A stretch of DNA of 38,772 nt, taken from the IMG/VR virus record IMGVR_UViG_3300028563_000040, positions 1 to 38,772 of that record; one strand, written 5' to 3'. Both the position numbers and the translations under genes were made by a program. Below the pieces are notes generated by a model. That model saw only the letters and a program-made list of their open reading frames with translations, was not told the DNA's origin and ran no database searches. Positions within the stretch are counted from its first letter, which is position 1. Each line of letters begins with the position of its first letter. Below, piece after piece: positions 16,870 to 25,386 of the stretch. This stretch comes from a virus.

Positions 16870-19800
16870 TAGCGCGAATAAATCCTTTCAAAGAAGCGCT
16901 AACCAAGCTGTCAGTTGATGCTGGCACAAAGGTGAGCGAAGTATTGAAGCAGCTCAAGATCTTGAGCATCTTTCACGCGCTCTGCTACGTCAACGGCAAC
17001 CCTGTTGATCTTGCTTATGAGCTTCAATCTGACGACCTTCTTAATGTGTGCGCTGTTCCCGGTATCAACAACTATTTTCCTCAGCCAAATGCACCGGCCT
17101 ATTACCAGCCGCAACAGCCGCCTAAGAATCTGGGGCGCTCTCTCCTTGGTGGTGCCATTGGTATTGGTGGCTTATCGGCCGCCTATTTGCTGAGTCGTTT
17201 CTCTGGGCAAAGAACAGCTGACAGCAATGCAACAAAGAATGCCAGCGGTCTTTCTGGATATGTCGCACCACCAGAAAGCATCCCGGTATTGCCAGCGATC
17301 ACAGGTATTTCAAACCAGCTCCAGCGCGGATCGAAGATCCCTTACATCGCTGGTAAGTACCTTATGCGCCCGTCTCATTCTTCAATGCCCTGGACACTGA
17401 TCGAAGGGCAGGACCAATATATAAATCTAGCTTTTGATGTCGGCTTAGGTCCGAACATTTACACCAATCATCAGATCGGTGACAAGTCTACTGCCACGAT
17501 GCCTGAGATCACCAACATTGAAGTGGCTCAGACGCTCACGATCTTTCCTTACGATTATGAAGAGCTGCCGATAGGTGAAGCGGTCACCTTTGCTGCACCG
17601 ATCACGAAGCTGGCACCACAGCTGGCCGACCAGTTAACCATTGTCCTGAGCTTCGATAATGGCTTGTATCACGCTGTGACTTCGACCAACGCCCAGGGGC
17701 AGCAGGTCACAAAGTTCAATACTGCTTCGGTCAACGTCAAGATCGAATATCGCAATACTGCTGGTGGTTCTTTCGTAACTCTGGCCAGCGGTCCTGTTGG
17801 CACCAACAGCCAGAAGACTTACCGCTTTCCTTGGTCTGTGAATATTTCCAGAGCTGCACTTTATGAAGTCAGAGTCACCCGGCTAGATGCTGACTCCGTA
17901 GATCCAACAATAGTAAATGCCTTCTCATGGACATTCCTTCGTGCAACGCGGTTTGAATCCCCTGTAAAGACGTCTTATGACTCCCAGGGTGTTGTTGTGC
18001 CAGCCATGCAGGTTGGTCTTCGTATAAAGGCAAGCAACAACGTCAACGGCAACCTTGATGACTATAACGTCACGGTGTCTCACCAGGTCAGCAAGTGGAA
18101 TGGATCGACCTGGGGCGCTGCTGTCGAAAGCTCCAACCCGGCATGGATCTTTGTGGACATGCTGACCGGTCCTTTCTTTGACAGCAGGGTCTTGAAGAGT
18201 GACCTTGATCCTGATGCCTTCAAAGCCTGGGCTGATTATTGTGATGCCCAGGGCTATAGCTTTAATTACATCTTCGACCAGCCAACCACGCTTTCAGATG
18301 CACTGAAGATGGTGGCAGCAGCCGGCCGCGCTTCGTTCTGTATCCGTGACGGCAAGTACACGCCAATTGTAGACAAACCTCAGACGATCATTGCCCAGCA
18401 CTTCAGCCCGGCAAACTCCTGGGACTACACGATCTCCAGAGCGTGGCCCAGGAAGGCAGAAGCAATTGAGGCAACCTTTGCCAACAAGGATCTGAAGTAC
18501 GAAGAAGATACGCGCCTGGTCTACTGGGATGGCTTCAGCGCTGCCAGTACCAAGTGCTACATTCAGAAGCTGAGCTTGCCGGGCATCGTTGACGCAAACC
18601 TGGTCTATAAGTTCTGCCGCTGGCTCATGCGCACCATGAGACTGAGACCGGTGACGCATGAGATCACCACAGACCTTCAGCAGATTTGCTGCAATGTCGG
18701 TGACCTGGTGAGGCTCACTCACGATGTACCGCGCCTGGGTATCGGTGAGGGTTACATCAAGACAGTCAACACAGACGGATCAGGCAACATCACATCTGTT
18801 GTGCTCGATCAGTCTGTCATCCTGACCGCTGGTAATGTCTATGGTTTGCGTGTTCGTTGCTCTGATGGCAGCAGCTTCTTTAGGCAGATTGTCACCACGG
18901 CCGGTGAGCAGACAACGGTGAGCTTCACTATTCCGATCCCGTCAGCCACTTCACCGAAGCCACAGGTTAACGATCACTTTCAGTGCGGTCTCTACGATAA
19001 CGATTCAGCACCCATGATCGTTGTGTCGATTCAGCACCAGGCAGATCTCTGTGCTCGGATAACCATGCTGGACTACTCGCCAGACATCTACGCCAAAGAG
19101 ACCGAAGTTGTACCGGCTTACAATCCGAACACCACAGAAAGAAGTCTTTCCAGATTCGTGGTGCCTAAGCCAACATTTATTGGTATCCAGACTAATGAAG
19201 CTGTGCTGGCAAAGCTGCCTGATGACTCTCTGATCTCGCAGATTCTGATCACGATGGAACCGCCAAAGGACTACCGGGTAAATGCCTGGGAGAGCCAATA
19301 CAAGCGCACTGATGAAGCGAACTATGGGCCGATCTCTCATGTGCCTATCGGTCCAGGCTACATCCTAATTTCCAATGTCGAAGATGGGATTGATTACAAC
19401 ATCCAGGTGAGAGCCTTTATCCCTCCTGGTGCTGAGTCTGAATGGACGGATCTGCCGGTCACGACCGTCATAGGTAAACAAACGCCACCACCGAAGCCAC
19501 TAGGCTTGGTCTATCTTGCAGAGCGGAACCGGATCAGGGCGCTTCTGCCGCCAATGCCTTTGGATTATGCAGGTTTGCGTTGGAAGGCTGCTATAGGCGA
19601 TGTACGGCAGTGGGATCTGATCACGACTGTTGTTAATCTCGAAAAGACAGGTGAGCTTGACACTTCGCAATTGCCAACCGGGCTGATCACAATAGGCTGC
19701 CGCACTGTCGATGTTGCTGGCAACGAAAGCTCGGATACAACCTGGCTGCTGGTTGACCTTCAGCACTGGGTAGCTAACAACATCTATTTAGAGCAGGACT

Positions 19801-20543
19801 ATCACCCGACTTTCCCAGGCATCCTCACCGGTGGCACAGTTTCTAGTGGAGTAATTCAGGCCAACTCCACAGGCGGCAATTACTGGAATGCGGACAGTGA
19901 CGGATCGCAGTTTTGGAACCAGGCAGACTCTGATCTGTTTTGGGATACTGGCACGGTGCGCTGTGTTTATCAATTCGATTACACGCCCGATTCTTCATTG
20001 CTGGGCAAAGACTATAAGATCGTCATGCGGAATGACATTGAGCTGATCGTTGATGCTGCCGCTTACTTTGTCGAATACAAGCCGGTTGACTCATCACTCT
20101 ACTGGACAGATGACACAGCACCGTTTTGGAGTCGTGCAAGTGACTCGGATCTTTGGTGGGTTGATAACGGTGTTTGGTTGCCCTGGACCGGTTCACTCGA
20201 TGGCTCATCCGGTCAGATTACTTTTAGAATCACCTGTTATGAAAGCGTGGTACATCCTGCATTCATCGAGCAGGTAAGCGTCATAGCAGACGTGCTTGAT
20301 CGTGAGGAGCGCTTTGGCGGCTTGGTTCTTGCCACTTCCGGTGGTGCACGTCCAGACCTGGGCGGCAGATTCATTGCCATCAAAAATATCGCCGTCACTC
20401 CACAAGTGAGCGCTGCATCGCCAGACGCTAGAAGCGGTGGATATGCCGACACAGAAGTGAATCCGGGACCGTTGATATTAGCTTATGACTCTACTGGTAG
20501 TGCGTGTGCCGGTATAGTGGATGTTGTAATTCAGGGCTACTAA
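16854..20543 (+). CDS. tip attachment protein J-like (host specificity)
   Basis: This 1229-residue protein forms the tail tip hub and usually determines host receptor choice. The first 75 residues resemble the beta-grasp segment seen in gpI or J N-termini (VSVDAGTKVSEVL-like, then VNGNPVDL). A hydrophobic stretch (about 98-122) follows, then the conserved J body (GSKIPYIAGKYLMRPSHSS; GPFFDSRV; GYSFNYIFDQPTTLSDALKM). A fibronectin-III-like section lies at about 760-880. Near the C-terminus two Trp-rich, Asp-rich clusters occur (about 1007-1026 and 1080-1110). It starts with GTG after GGAGG. No separate gpI gene is present. Confidence 0.9.
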   Translation: MSAQVVARINPFKEALTKLSVDAGTKVSEVLKQLKILSIFHALCYVNGNPVDLAYELQSDDLLNVCAVPGINNYFPQPNAPAYYQPQQPPKNLGRSLLGGAIGIGGLSAAYLLSRFSGQRTADSNATKNASGLSGYVAPPESIPVLPAITGISNQLQRGSKIPYIAGKYLMRPSHSSMPWTLIEGQDQYINLAFDVGLGPNIYTNHQIGDKSTATMPEITNIEVAQTLTIFPYDYEELPIGEAVTFAAPITKLAPQLADQLTIVLSFDNGLYHAVTSTNAQGQQVTKFNTASVNVKIEYRNTAGGSFVTLASGPVGTNSQKTYRFPWSVNISRAALYEVRVTRLDADSVDPTIVNAFSWTFLRATRFESPVKTSYDSQGVVVPAMQVGLRIKASNNVNGNLDDYNVTVSHQVSKWNGSTWGAAVESSNPAWIFVDMLTGPFFDSRVLKSDLDPDAFKAWADYCDAQGYSFNYIFDQPTTLSDALKMVAAAGRASFCIRDGKYTPIVDKPQTIIAQHFSPANSWDYTISRAWPRKAEAIEATFANKDLKYEEDTRLVYWDGFSAASTKCYIQKLSLPGIVDANLVYKFCRWLMRTMRLRPVTHEITTDLQQICCNVGDLVRLTHDVPRLGIGEGYIKTVNTDGSGNITSVVLDQSVILTAGNVYGLRVRCSDGSSFFRQIVTTAGEQTTVSFTIPIPSATSPKPQVNDHFQCGLYDNDSAPMIVVSIQHQADLCARITMLDYSPDIYAKETEVVPAYNPNTTERSLSRFVVPKPTFIGIQTNEAVLAKLPDDSLISQILITMEPPKDYRVNAWESQYKRTDEANYGPISHVPIGPGYILISNVEDGIDYNIQVRAFIPPGAESEWTDLPVTTVIGKQTPPPKPLGLVYLAERNRIRALLPPMPLDYAGLRWKAAIGDVRQWDLITTVVNLEKTGELDTSQLPTGLITIGCRTVDVAGNESSDTTWLLVDLQHWVANNIYLEQDYHPTFPGILTGGTVSSGVIQANSTGGNYWNADSDGSQFWNQADSDLFWDTGTVRCVYQFDYTPDSSLLGKDYKIVMRNDIELIVDAAAYFVEYKPVDSSLYWTDDTAPFWSRASDSDLWWVDNGVWLPWTGSLDGSSGQITFRITCYESVVHPAFIEQVSVIADVLDREERFGGLVLATSGGARPDLGGRFIAIKNIAVTPQVSAASPDARSGGYADTEVNPGPLILAYDSTGSACAGIVDVVIQGY

Positions 20544-20556
20544 TCAGGGTTTCAAC

Positions 20557-22440
20557 ATGACTGCTGTACCAGCTGCCGGTTATCCGTCTAACTCTGCCCG
20601 CACGCAGGGCGACATAAAGACGTATGAAGAGACAATGCTGACACTCTATAAAGAAGTGTTTGGCGGCTCTCCGAAGCAGACACTGACGCTGGATACAAAC
20701 GGCAAGATCACGCCGGTTGCTGGTTGCTCTTATTATGCGCTCGATACTTTTGCAGCTGCATCAACAGACCAGCTAGATAACTTCTTCGCAACCAATTTGC
20801 GCGATGGTCAGATGATTGCTTTCTGTGGTGCGAATAATGCGCACATAGTCACGATCAGAAACGCCCAGGGCGCTTCTCTTAACTTCGTGCTGTCGGATAC
20901 TGCCGATTTCCAATTAGAGAGCACCAAAGACTTCATTGCCTTTATTTACTCAACTGGCGGCTCTGGCACCCTGACAGAGCTGTTCCGAAGCGACACTATC
21001 AGGTCTGTGCGCCTTGCTGGTGCTTCTGTTGAGACTGTCACCGGTATTGTGTCGGATGCCTTCACGCCTTCGACCTTCATGCACTCTCTGAGTTGTGAAA
21101 CCGGTACGCCTGGTACTGCTACGGATAACGTCTCTCAGATCGCACAGACAACGCCCTATCTCAAGAATGTGATCATTCACCCTGAGACTGTTGGTGACAT
21201 CATCTCTGTCACAAATAACACGGGTGGCACTGGCAAGCTCCTCACCAAAGATGGACAAACCAGGCAGCTCACGCACCCTAATGAATTCCTTTGGGCGCAA
21301 CAAAAGGGCACGACCTGGGAAGAGATCATGAGCTTCCCTCACTTTCCGATTGAGTACATCTTTAGTGGTGGAAGGATCAATAGTTCTAACACTGTTGCAG
21401 ATTCTGCGGCTGGTGGAACCACCTGCTATCTATTGCCGTTTGGGCAGCATGGCAAATGGCTTAGCGGCCTCAGGGGTAGTAAATGGATACCATCGCCTCT
21501 CGATTTTTCTAGCCCGCCTTCGGTTGCTTATCCTAACGTCAAGTTCTGTGGCGGCTGGGTTCATGCCTATCTAGGCACAGACAATAAATGGAACCTTGAA
21601 ATAGAGCGCTGGGATGGTGGATCGCAGGTTACCGGCTCGGTCTCAAGCGTCACTATCGCCAACCCTGCTGTGGTCACTACCGGCGCCACTCACGGTCTGT
21701 CTGTTGGTGACTGGGTGGCCTTCGATGGTGGCGCCGGTACGGCATTCACGGACAGCTCCAAAGGCCTCAATTCTAATGGCACCTTCCCGACTAACTTCTT
21801 TAGAATCACTGCCACGCCTTCAGGCACTACCTTCACACTGGGCGGTCATTCTACCAGTGGATTAGCAAGTTCAACCGCTACCTGGTACAAAGTGCCACAG
21901 CCAACCGCCTTGGCCTTGAAAGATGGAATTCCAACAAAGACAGGCGATTCAACACGGCGCTGTGTAGGCGGTTTCTACACCGGTTATGTTGCTGGCACTG
22001 TGAACACGGGCAGCAATGGATCGATGATCGTTTCTTTGTTGAATCCGATCACGAAGAGTTTTTCGAAGGCGGTTAATGCTTTCACGCTGAATTCCAGTGG
22101 CGTTAATATACCGATGCAAGACTACACAAATGGTCTATTTAGAGCGCTTGCGATTGATGTTAACAATTTCCTTCGCATTGAGCACCAGGTTGATTTGACC
22201 AATGGAAGCACCTCTTTCCCGACTCTGCGTGTGGCGATTGATAGCCTTGATGGCTCTAATACTTGGAATACCCCGCCATTGCAAGTGTCTACCACCGGTG
22301 GTACTAACTGGAAGGCGGCAGCGCCTTTCTCTTATGTTCCCACTCTGGGGATTCATTTGTTTGCACTGATCGGGCAGACAAGCTCTTCTCAAAATAACAC
22401 TGTTAACACTTCAACAGCATTTTTCACGTTGGCTGTTTAG
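20557..22440 (+). CDS. tail fibre or tip-associated structural protein
   Basis: The 627-residue product follows J, where side fibres or tip appendages are found. It is rich in Gly, Thr, Ser and Asn and in short beta strands. It contains a domain with TTGATHGLSVGDWVAFDG (about residues 370-390) that recurs in phage structural proteins. No transmembrane segment, collagen repeat or obvious catalytic motif is seen. The ribosome-binding site is weak (AGGG, 6 bases before the ATG). Receptor binding is a reasonable guess but not shown. Confidence 0.75.
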   Translation: MTAVPAAGYPSNSARTQGDIKTYEETMLTLYKEVFGGSPKQTLTLDTNGKITPVAGCSYYALDTFAAASTDQLDNFFATNLRDGQMIAFCGANNAHIVTIRNAQGASLNFVLSDTADFQLESTKDFIAFIYSTGGSGTLTELFRSDTIRSVRLAGASVETVTGIVSDAFTPSTFMHSLSCETGTPGTATDNVSQIAQTTPYLKNVIIHPETVGDIISVTNNTGGTGKLLTKDGQTRQLTHPNEFLWAQQKGTTWEEIMSFPHFPIEYIFSGGRINSSNTVADSAAGGTTCYLLPFGQHGKWLSGLRGSKWIPSPLDFSSPPSVAYPNVKFCGGWVHAYLGTDNKWNLEIERWDGGSQVTGSVSSVTIANPAVVTTGATHGLSVGDWVAFDGGAGTAFTDSSKGLNSNGTFPTNFFRITATPSGTTFTLGGHSTSGLASSTATWYKVPQPTALALKDGIPTKTGDSTRRCVGGFYTGYVAGTVNTGSNGSMIVSLLNPITKSFSKAVNAFTLNSSGVNIPMQDYTNGLFRALAIDVNNFLRIEHQVDLTNGSTSFPTLRVAIDSLDGSNTWNTPPLQVSTTGGTNWKAAAPFSYVPTLGIHLFALIGQTSSSQNNTVNTSTAFFTLAV

Positions 22441-22461
22441 CAAAGCAAAGAAGGAGATTCT

Positions 22462-22833
22462 ATGAACGTTTCAGATTTTTTGGCATCATTCAAAGAGCCG
22501 GCAAAAATTGCAGGCGGTATCATCAACGGTGTCAGCAAAGCTGCCCAGGGCGCAGCTGAAATCAAAGCGAAGTTTGACCTGATCAACACCGACACAGATC
22601 ACAACGGCTTCACTCAGGCCCAGGACATAAAGAACTCTGTGGTGAAGCTGCATGATAGAGCGGTCGGGCCGACAGCAGTACTGATCAAAAGAACCAAGGA
22701 AGATTGGACCGCTGAAATTAGCTTCTATGACACAGAGCTGAAAGTGCTCGGCTCTTTTGTCGGTGGTCTCTTCGGTGAACTTCTGGCACAACACACAGCA
22801 CCGGCAGCGGTGTCTGAGAATGGAGCTGTATAA
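22462..22833 (+). CDS. unknown protein with EF-hand-like loop, first gene of the lysis cassette
   Basis: This 123-residue protein follows a strong AAGGAG site. Residues 1-40 are amphipathic (AGGIINGVSKAAQGAAEIKA). Residues 44-55 fit the calcium-binding loop DxDxNGxxxxxD, as in EF-hand or dockerin-type loops. The C-terminal 30 residues include a hydrophobic stretch (VLGSFVGGLFGELLA). No family is recognised. It may be a virion-associated or lysis-linked protein. A single calcium loop is only suggestive. Confidence 0.75.
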   Translation: MNVSDFLASFKEPAKIAGGIINGVSKAAQGAAEIKAKFDLINTDTDHNGFTQAQDIKNSVVKLHDRAVGPTAVLIKRTKEDWTAEISFYDTELKVLGSFVGGLFGELLAQHTAPAAVSENGAV

Positions 22834-22835
22834 CC

Positions 22836-22964
22836 ATGCACTTTGAAGCATCAATTGCAATAGGCGTCTTGGTCGTGTCTGTGGTACTAATGCACACGAG
22901 GGTTGCAGAATGGATCGTGAATCAGAAACCCACGATCTCAGCACAGGCGAAGATCAAGAAATAG
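22836..22964 (+). CDS. 42-residue single-helix membrane peptide
   Basis: This short gene was read directly from the sequence. The ATG at 22836 follows a GGAG site 10 bases upstream and starts two bases after the preceding stop. Residues 5-19 are hydrophobic (ASIAIGVLVVSVVLM), followed by a basic C-terminal tail (KPTISAQAKIKK). It overlaps the start of the next gene by 55 bases in another frame. In this place it could be a small holin, an antiholin or an inner-membrane spanin-like peptide. No homology is claimed. Confidence 0.6.
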   Translation: MHFEASIAIGVLVVSVVLMHTRVAEWIVNQKPTISAQAKIKK

Positions 22965-23200
22965 TCTTCTCTGCTGAGCATCACGAGAACTTCGACACCG
23001 ATAAGGCTAAGTCTTACGTGGTGCTTGGTGCTGGACTGTGCGCATGTCTCACGGTGAGCGCTCTTGCAATCATGCAAGGATACTCAGTGATGAGAGGTGG
23101 CCCTGGTATCGGCGTTGATCTCAATCACATCTTGATCGGTTATGCGGCAGGTTTGGCGATGATCTACAAATGGGCCTTTGCCAAAGAAGGTGACAAGTGA
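22910..23200 (+). CDS. holin candidate, two membrane segments
   Basis: This 96-residue protein has an acidic N-terminus (about 35 residues) and two hydrophobic segments (about 36-56 and 72-90), and ends with a charged tail KEGDK. It lies directly upstream of the endolysin gene with a GTGA overlap, a class II holin-like arrangement. GAGGG precedes the ATG. The alternative is an antiholin, with the 42-residue peptide as holin. Confidence 0.68.
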   Translation: MDRESETHDLSTGEDQEIVFSAEHHENFDTDKAKSYVVLGAGLCACLTVSALAIMQGYSVMRGGPGIGVDLNHILIGYAAGLAMIYKWAFAKEGDK

Positions 23201-23769
23201 TCGAAGTAGTCTTTAACACAGGTCTGATTGCCGACTATCAAAAGCTCTGGGACACAATGGTGATCAAACCGGAATTGATGAAGCTGATCCAGCAGCGCGT
23301 CAACTCAATCCTGGTCTATCGCAAAAGGTATGAAGCGGTAGCCGCTAAAATCAAGATGCCCTGGTATCTGATCGCCTGCATTCACTCGATGGAAGGCGGG
23401 CTGAGTTTTGAGAAGCATCTTCACAATGGTGACTCACTCAAAGCTCGCACGGTTAGAGTGCCACCAGGAAGACCGCACACGGGCACGCCTCCCTTCACCT
23501 GGGAAGATTCGGCATACGATGCTTTGATTTACAAAGGCTTCGACAAAATAACCAGCTGGAGCGTGCCCAGGATGCTCTACACATTGGAAGGTTACAACGG
23601 GTACGGCTACCGGCAGTTTCATCCACAAGTGAAGTCACCTTATCTGTGGAGCTTCACCACACACTATAAGATCGGCAAGTATGACAAAGACGGCCACTTC
23701 GATCCTGAGCTGGTCTCTCAACAGATCGGTGCAGCCGTCCTTTTGAAACTTTTGATGCAGATCAAATGA
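23197..23769 (+). CDS. lysozyme-like endolysin
   Basis: This 190-residue protein probably cleaves peptidoglycan to release progeny. WYLIACIHSMEGGLSF puts a likely catalytic Glu at 66 in the position used by goose-type and related muramidases. The following HLHNGDSLKARTV and PPGRPHTGTPPFTW segments are characteristic of a bacterial and phage lysozyme-like family. There is no signal peptide, so export would need the upstream holin. It starts with GTG in a GTGA overlap and ends with an 8-base overlap with the convergent methyltransferase gene. Confidence 0.82.
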   Translation: MIEVVFNTGLIADYQKLWDTMVIKPELMKLIQQRVNSILVYRKRYEAVAAKIKMPWYLIACIHSMEGGLSFEKHLHNGDSLKARTVRVPPGRPHTGTPPFTWEDSAYDALIYKGFDKITSWSVPRMLYTLEGYNGYGYRQFHPQVKSPYLWSFTTHYKIGKYDKDGHFDPELVSQQIGAAVLLKLLMQIK

Positions 23770-23784
23770 GCAATAGCTGATCTG
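23758..23784. terminator. hairpin at the convergence of the two transcription blocks
   Basis: CAGATCA (23758-23764) and TGATCTG (23778-23784) form a perfect 7-bp stem around a 13-base loop that contains the endolysin stop codon; the methyltransferase stop codon lies in the left arm. It could be read from either strand. Neither side has a clear U-tract, so terminator strength is doubtful. Confidence 0.35.
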
Positions 23785-24385
23785 GATTCTGTTCTTTGCG
23801 CTTCCCTCTTTTCTCTGGGGGGAAGCCTTCGATTCTGAACCATTGGTGACCTTTTGAAATGCCCCAGGTGAACCAGGCATACTCTGTGGCGTCAGGAAAC
23901 GGGCGCGGATACTGAATATACATATCAGGCGGGTAGGCACCAAAGAGGCTGGCTCTTTCTTTTGTGCCGATGTAATTAAGCCGAAGAAGCATGATCACGA
24001 TGTCGGCAAATTGCAGAGATCTTCTGATGAAGTCTTCTGCATAAGTGAAAGGCGGGTTGGTGATCAGAACATCGACATGCTTAGGGTATGCCCAGAATTG
24101 AAACATCTCTCCAACCGTGATGTTTAGCCGGTCTCGGTCAACGTCAAGCTTCTGCAGTTGCTTTCTGCATTCAGGTCTGATGTCCAGAAGATGCCAGGTC
24201 GGATGGTAGCCGAAGGATTCCACAGCTCTGACAATGTGCCCTTCTCCTGCTGCCGGTTCGCACCAGATGCCATCGGCCTTGAATGCCAACTCAGGGATTG
24301 CTTGAAGGATAGAATGGGTTGACCATTCTGGAGTTGGGTAGAAGTCTTCTGGGTTGCGGGCTTTGCCCCTGTTGGTGTTGCTCAT
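23762..24385 (-). CDS. class I DNA (adenine-N6) methyltransferase-like protein
   Basis: The 207-residue protein has DFYPTPEW near the N-terminus, a SAM-binding motif EPAAGEG (43-49), an acidic end of strand 2 at DIRPE (69-73), and the catalytic NPPF (110-113) of N6-adenine methyltransferases. No separate target-recognition domain is obvious, and no restriction gene is nearby, so an orphan enzyme modifying phage or host DNA is likely. It is the last gene of the leftward block and overlaps the upstream gene by 4 bases. Confidence 0.82.
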   Translation of the reverse strand: MSNTNRGKARNPEDFYPTPEWSTHSILQAIPELAFKADGIWCEPAAGEGHIVRAVESFGYHPTWHLLDIRPECRKQLQKLDVDRDRLNITVGEMFQFWAYPKHVDVLITNPPFTYAEDFIRRSLQFADIVIMLLRLNYIGTKERASLFGAYPPDMYIQYPRPFPDATEYAWFTWGISKGHQWFRIEGFPPEKRGKRKEQNPDQLLLI

Positions 24386-24588
24386 TCTTTTTCCAGCATC
24401 TCTGCTTCTTCAAGGCAAGTCATAGACATGCACCAATTTAGATACCCGGCATAAAACATCATTGCCGCGTCAAAAGGCTTACGAACAATCACAAGATGAA
24501 TGAAGCCTGTTGCCACCAAGGCGATTGCACAACAAATCCACATAAACCATCTAACAAAAATGCGCTCTCTCAATTCTTCTTTAGTCAT
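24382..24588 (-). CDS. small two-helix membrane protein
   Basis: This 68-residue protein has a charged start (TKEELRER) and two hydrophobic segments (about 13-35 and 40-57), then an acidic tail. A GGAGAG site lies just before the ATG, immediately after an intrinsic terminator. It overlaps the methyltransferase gene by 4 bases. Function is unknown; superinfection-related membrane proteins often look like this, but that is a guess. Confidence 0.6.
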   Translation of the reverse strand: MTKEELRERIFVRWFMWICCAIALVATGFIHLVIVRKPFDAAMMFYAGYLNWCMSMTCLEEAEMLEKE

Positions 24589-24600
24589 AATCTCTCCAAT

Positions 24601-24630
24601 AAAAAGCCGCGCCTCAGAGAGAAGCGCGGC
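24601..24630 (-). terminator. intrinsic terminator, leftward
   Basis: GCCGCGC (24624-24630, read on the minus strand) pairs with GCGCGGC (24606-24612) around an 11-base loop and is followed by TTTTTATT on the minus strand. It lies between the secreted-protein gene and the gene pair that ends the block, so the membrane protein and methyltransferase would be expressed only by read-through or antitermination. Confidence 0.8.
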
Positions 24631-24641
24631 CGGTGTGTCTA

Positions 24642-24980
24642 CTACAATGAGCCGCGGTCTAGTCTGACAAAGAGCCGTCTCTTCTTGATCAGATTGCCCA
24701 GGATATTCATAGATTTATTCTCGTCCCAGACTTTATGAGGATCTGTGGCCCAGTAAACTAGATTACCCAGTGCCTGAGCTTCAACTTTGCCAAGTACTTG
24801 ATCTTCTCCGTTTTGGTTTACCGCGTGCCAGGTTGGAAGAACTATGTCTTCGTTTCCCTTGAGCGCATCGAATGCGGTTTGCTCGTCATTCGACAAAGCG
24901 GGGTAATACGGGATTTGGGCTAAGGCATCGCTGCCACCAAAAGCGGTGACCAGGGCTAATGCCAAAAGTTGTTTCTTCAT
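24642..24980 (-). CDS. small secreted protein with Sec signal peptide
   Basis: The product is 112 residues from the ATG at 24980, which has an AAAGGA site; a longer in-frame version has no such site. MKKQLLALALVTAFGG begins a typical signal peptide with an ALA cleavage site after residue 21. The mature protein (about 91 residues, QIPYYPALSND...) is acidic with a basic KKRRLFVRL tail and no Cys pair. No family is recognised. An early-expressed periplasmic protein may alter the host envelope. Confidence 0.72.
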   Translation of the reverse strand: MKKQLLALALVTAFGGSDALAQIPYYPALSNDEQTAFDALKGNEDIVLPTWHAVNQNGEDQVLGKVEAQALGNLVYWATDPHKVWDENKSMNILGNLIKKRRLFVRLDRGSL

Positions 24981-25017
24981 TGTCTTTCCTTTGTTGTGTT
25001 GTGTACGGGATTCCAAA

Positions 25018-25386
25018 CTATTCAAAATACACGAAGGCATCATCACCAGGTGCAAGCGAAGACCAGACAGCGTGCCTTATGTCAATGTTCACAGCCCTGA
25101 TGCCCGTTGCAAGCGCTCGCTGCTGTCTCAGAAGCAGCGGCTTGAAGATCGGCCAGACGCCATGATCAAGACGGCGCTGGATGTCGGCAGCAAGAAGGCA
25201 CCACTTACGGCAGCGATGAAAGCTGTCTTGGTACTTTGCGTCAAGCCTTGTGTCTTCCGGGAATTCCAAACTGCTCAGGCAATAGTCAATCGTGAAGACG
25301 TACTTGTCACCGATCCAGCGCCCTTCTTCTTCTTCTTCAGCTTCAAGGAGATGGTATTCAAACTCGTGACCGGACATGCTCACCAT
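25018..25386 (-). CDS. unknown protein
   Basis: This 122-residue protein has an acidic run AEEEEEGRW near residue 18 and a Cys/His-containing middle (FHRCRKWCLLAA). No domain is recognised. The ATG at 25386 has a GGAGAG site 10 bases upstream and overlaps the preceding stop; GTG at 25389 or ATG at 25377 are alternatives. Tight spacing to its neighbours supports a real gene. Confidence 0.55.
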   Translation of the reverse strand: MVSMSGHEFEYHLLEAEEEEEGRWIGDKYVFTIDYCLSSLEFPEDTRLDAKYQDSFHRCRKWCLLAADIQRRLDHGVWPIFKPLLLRQQRALATGIRAVNIDIRHAVWSSLAPGDDAFVYFE

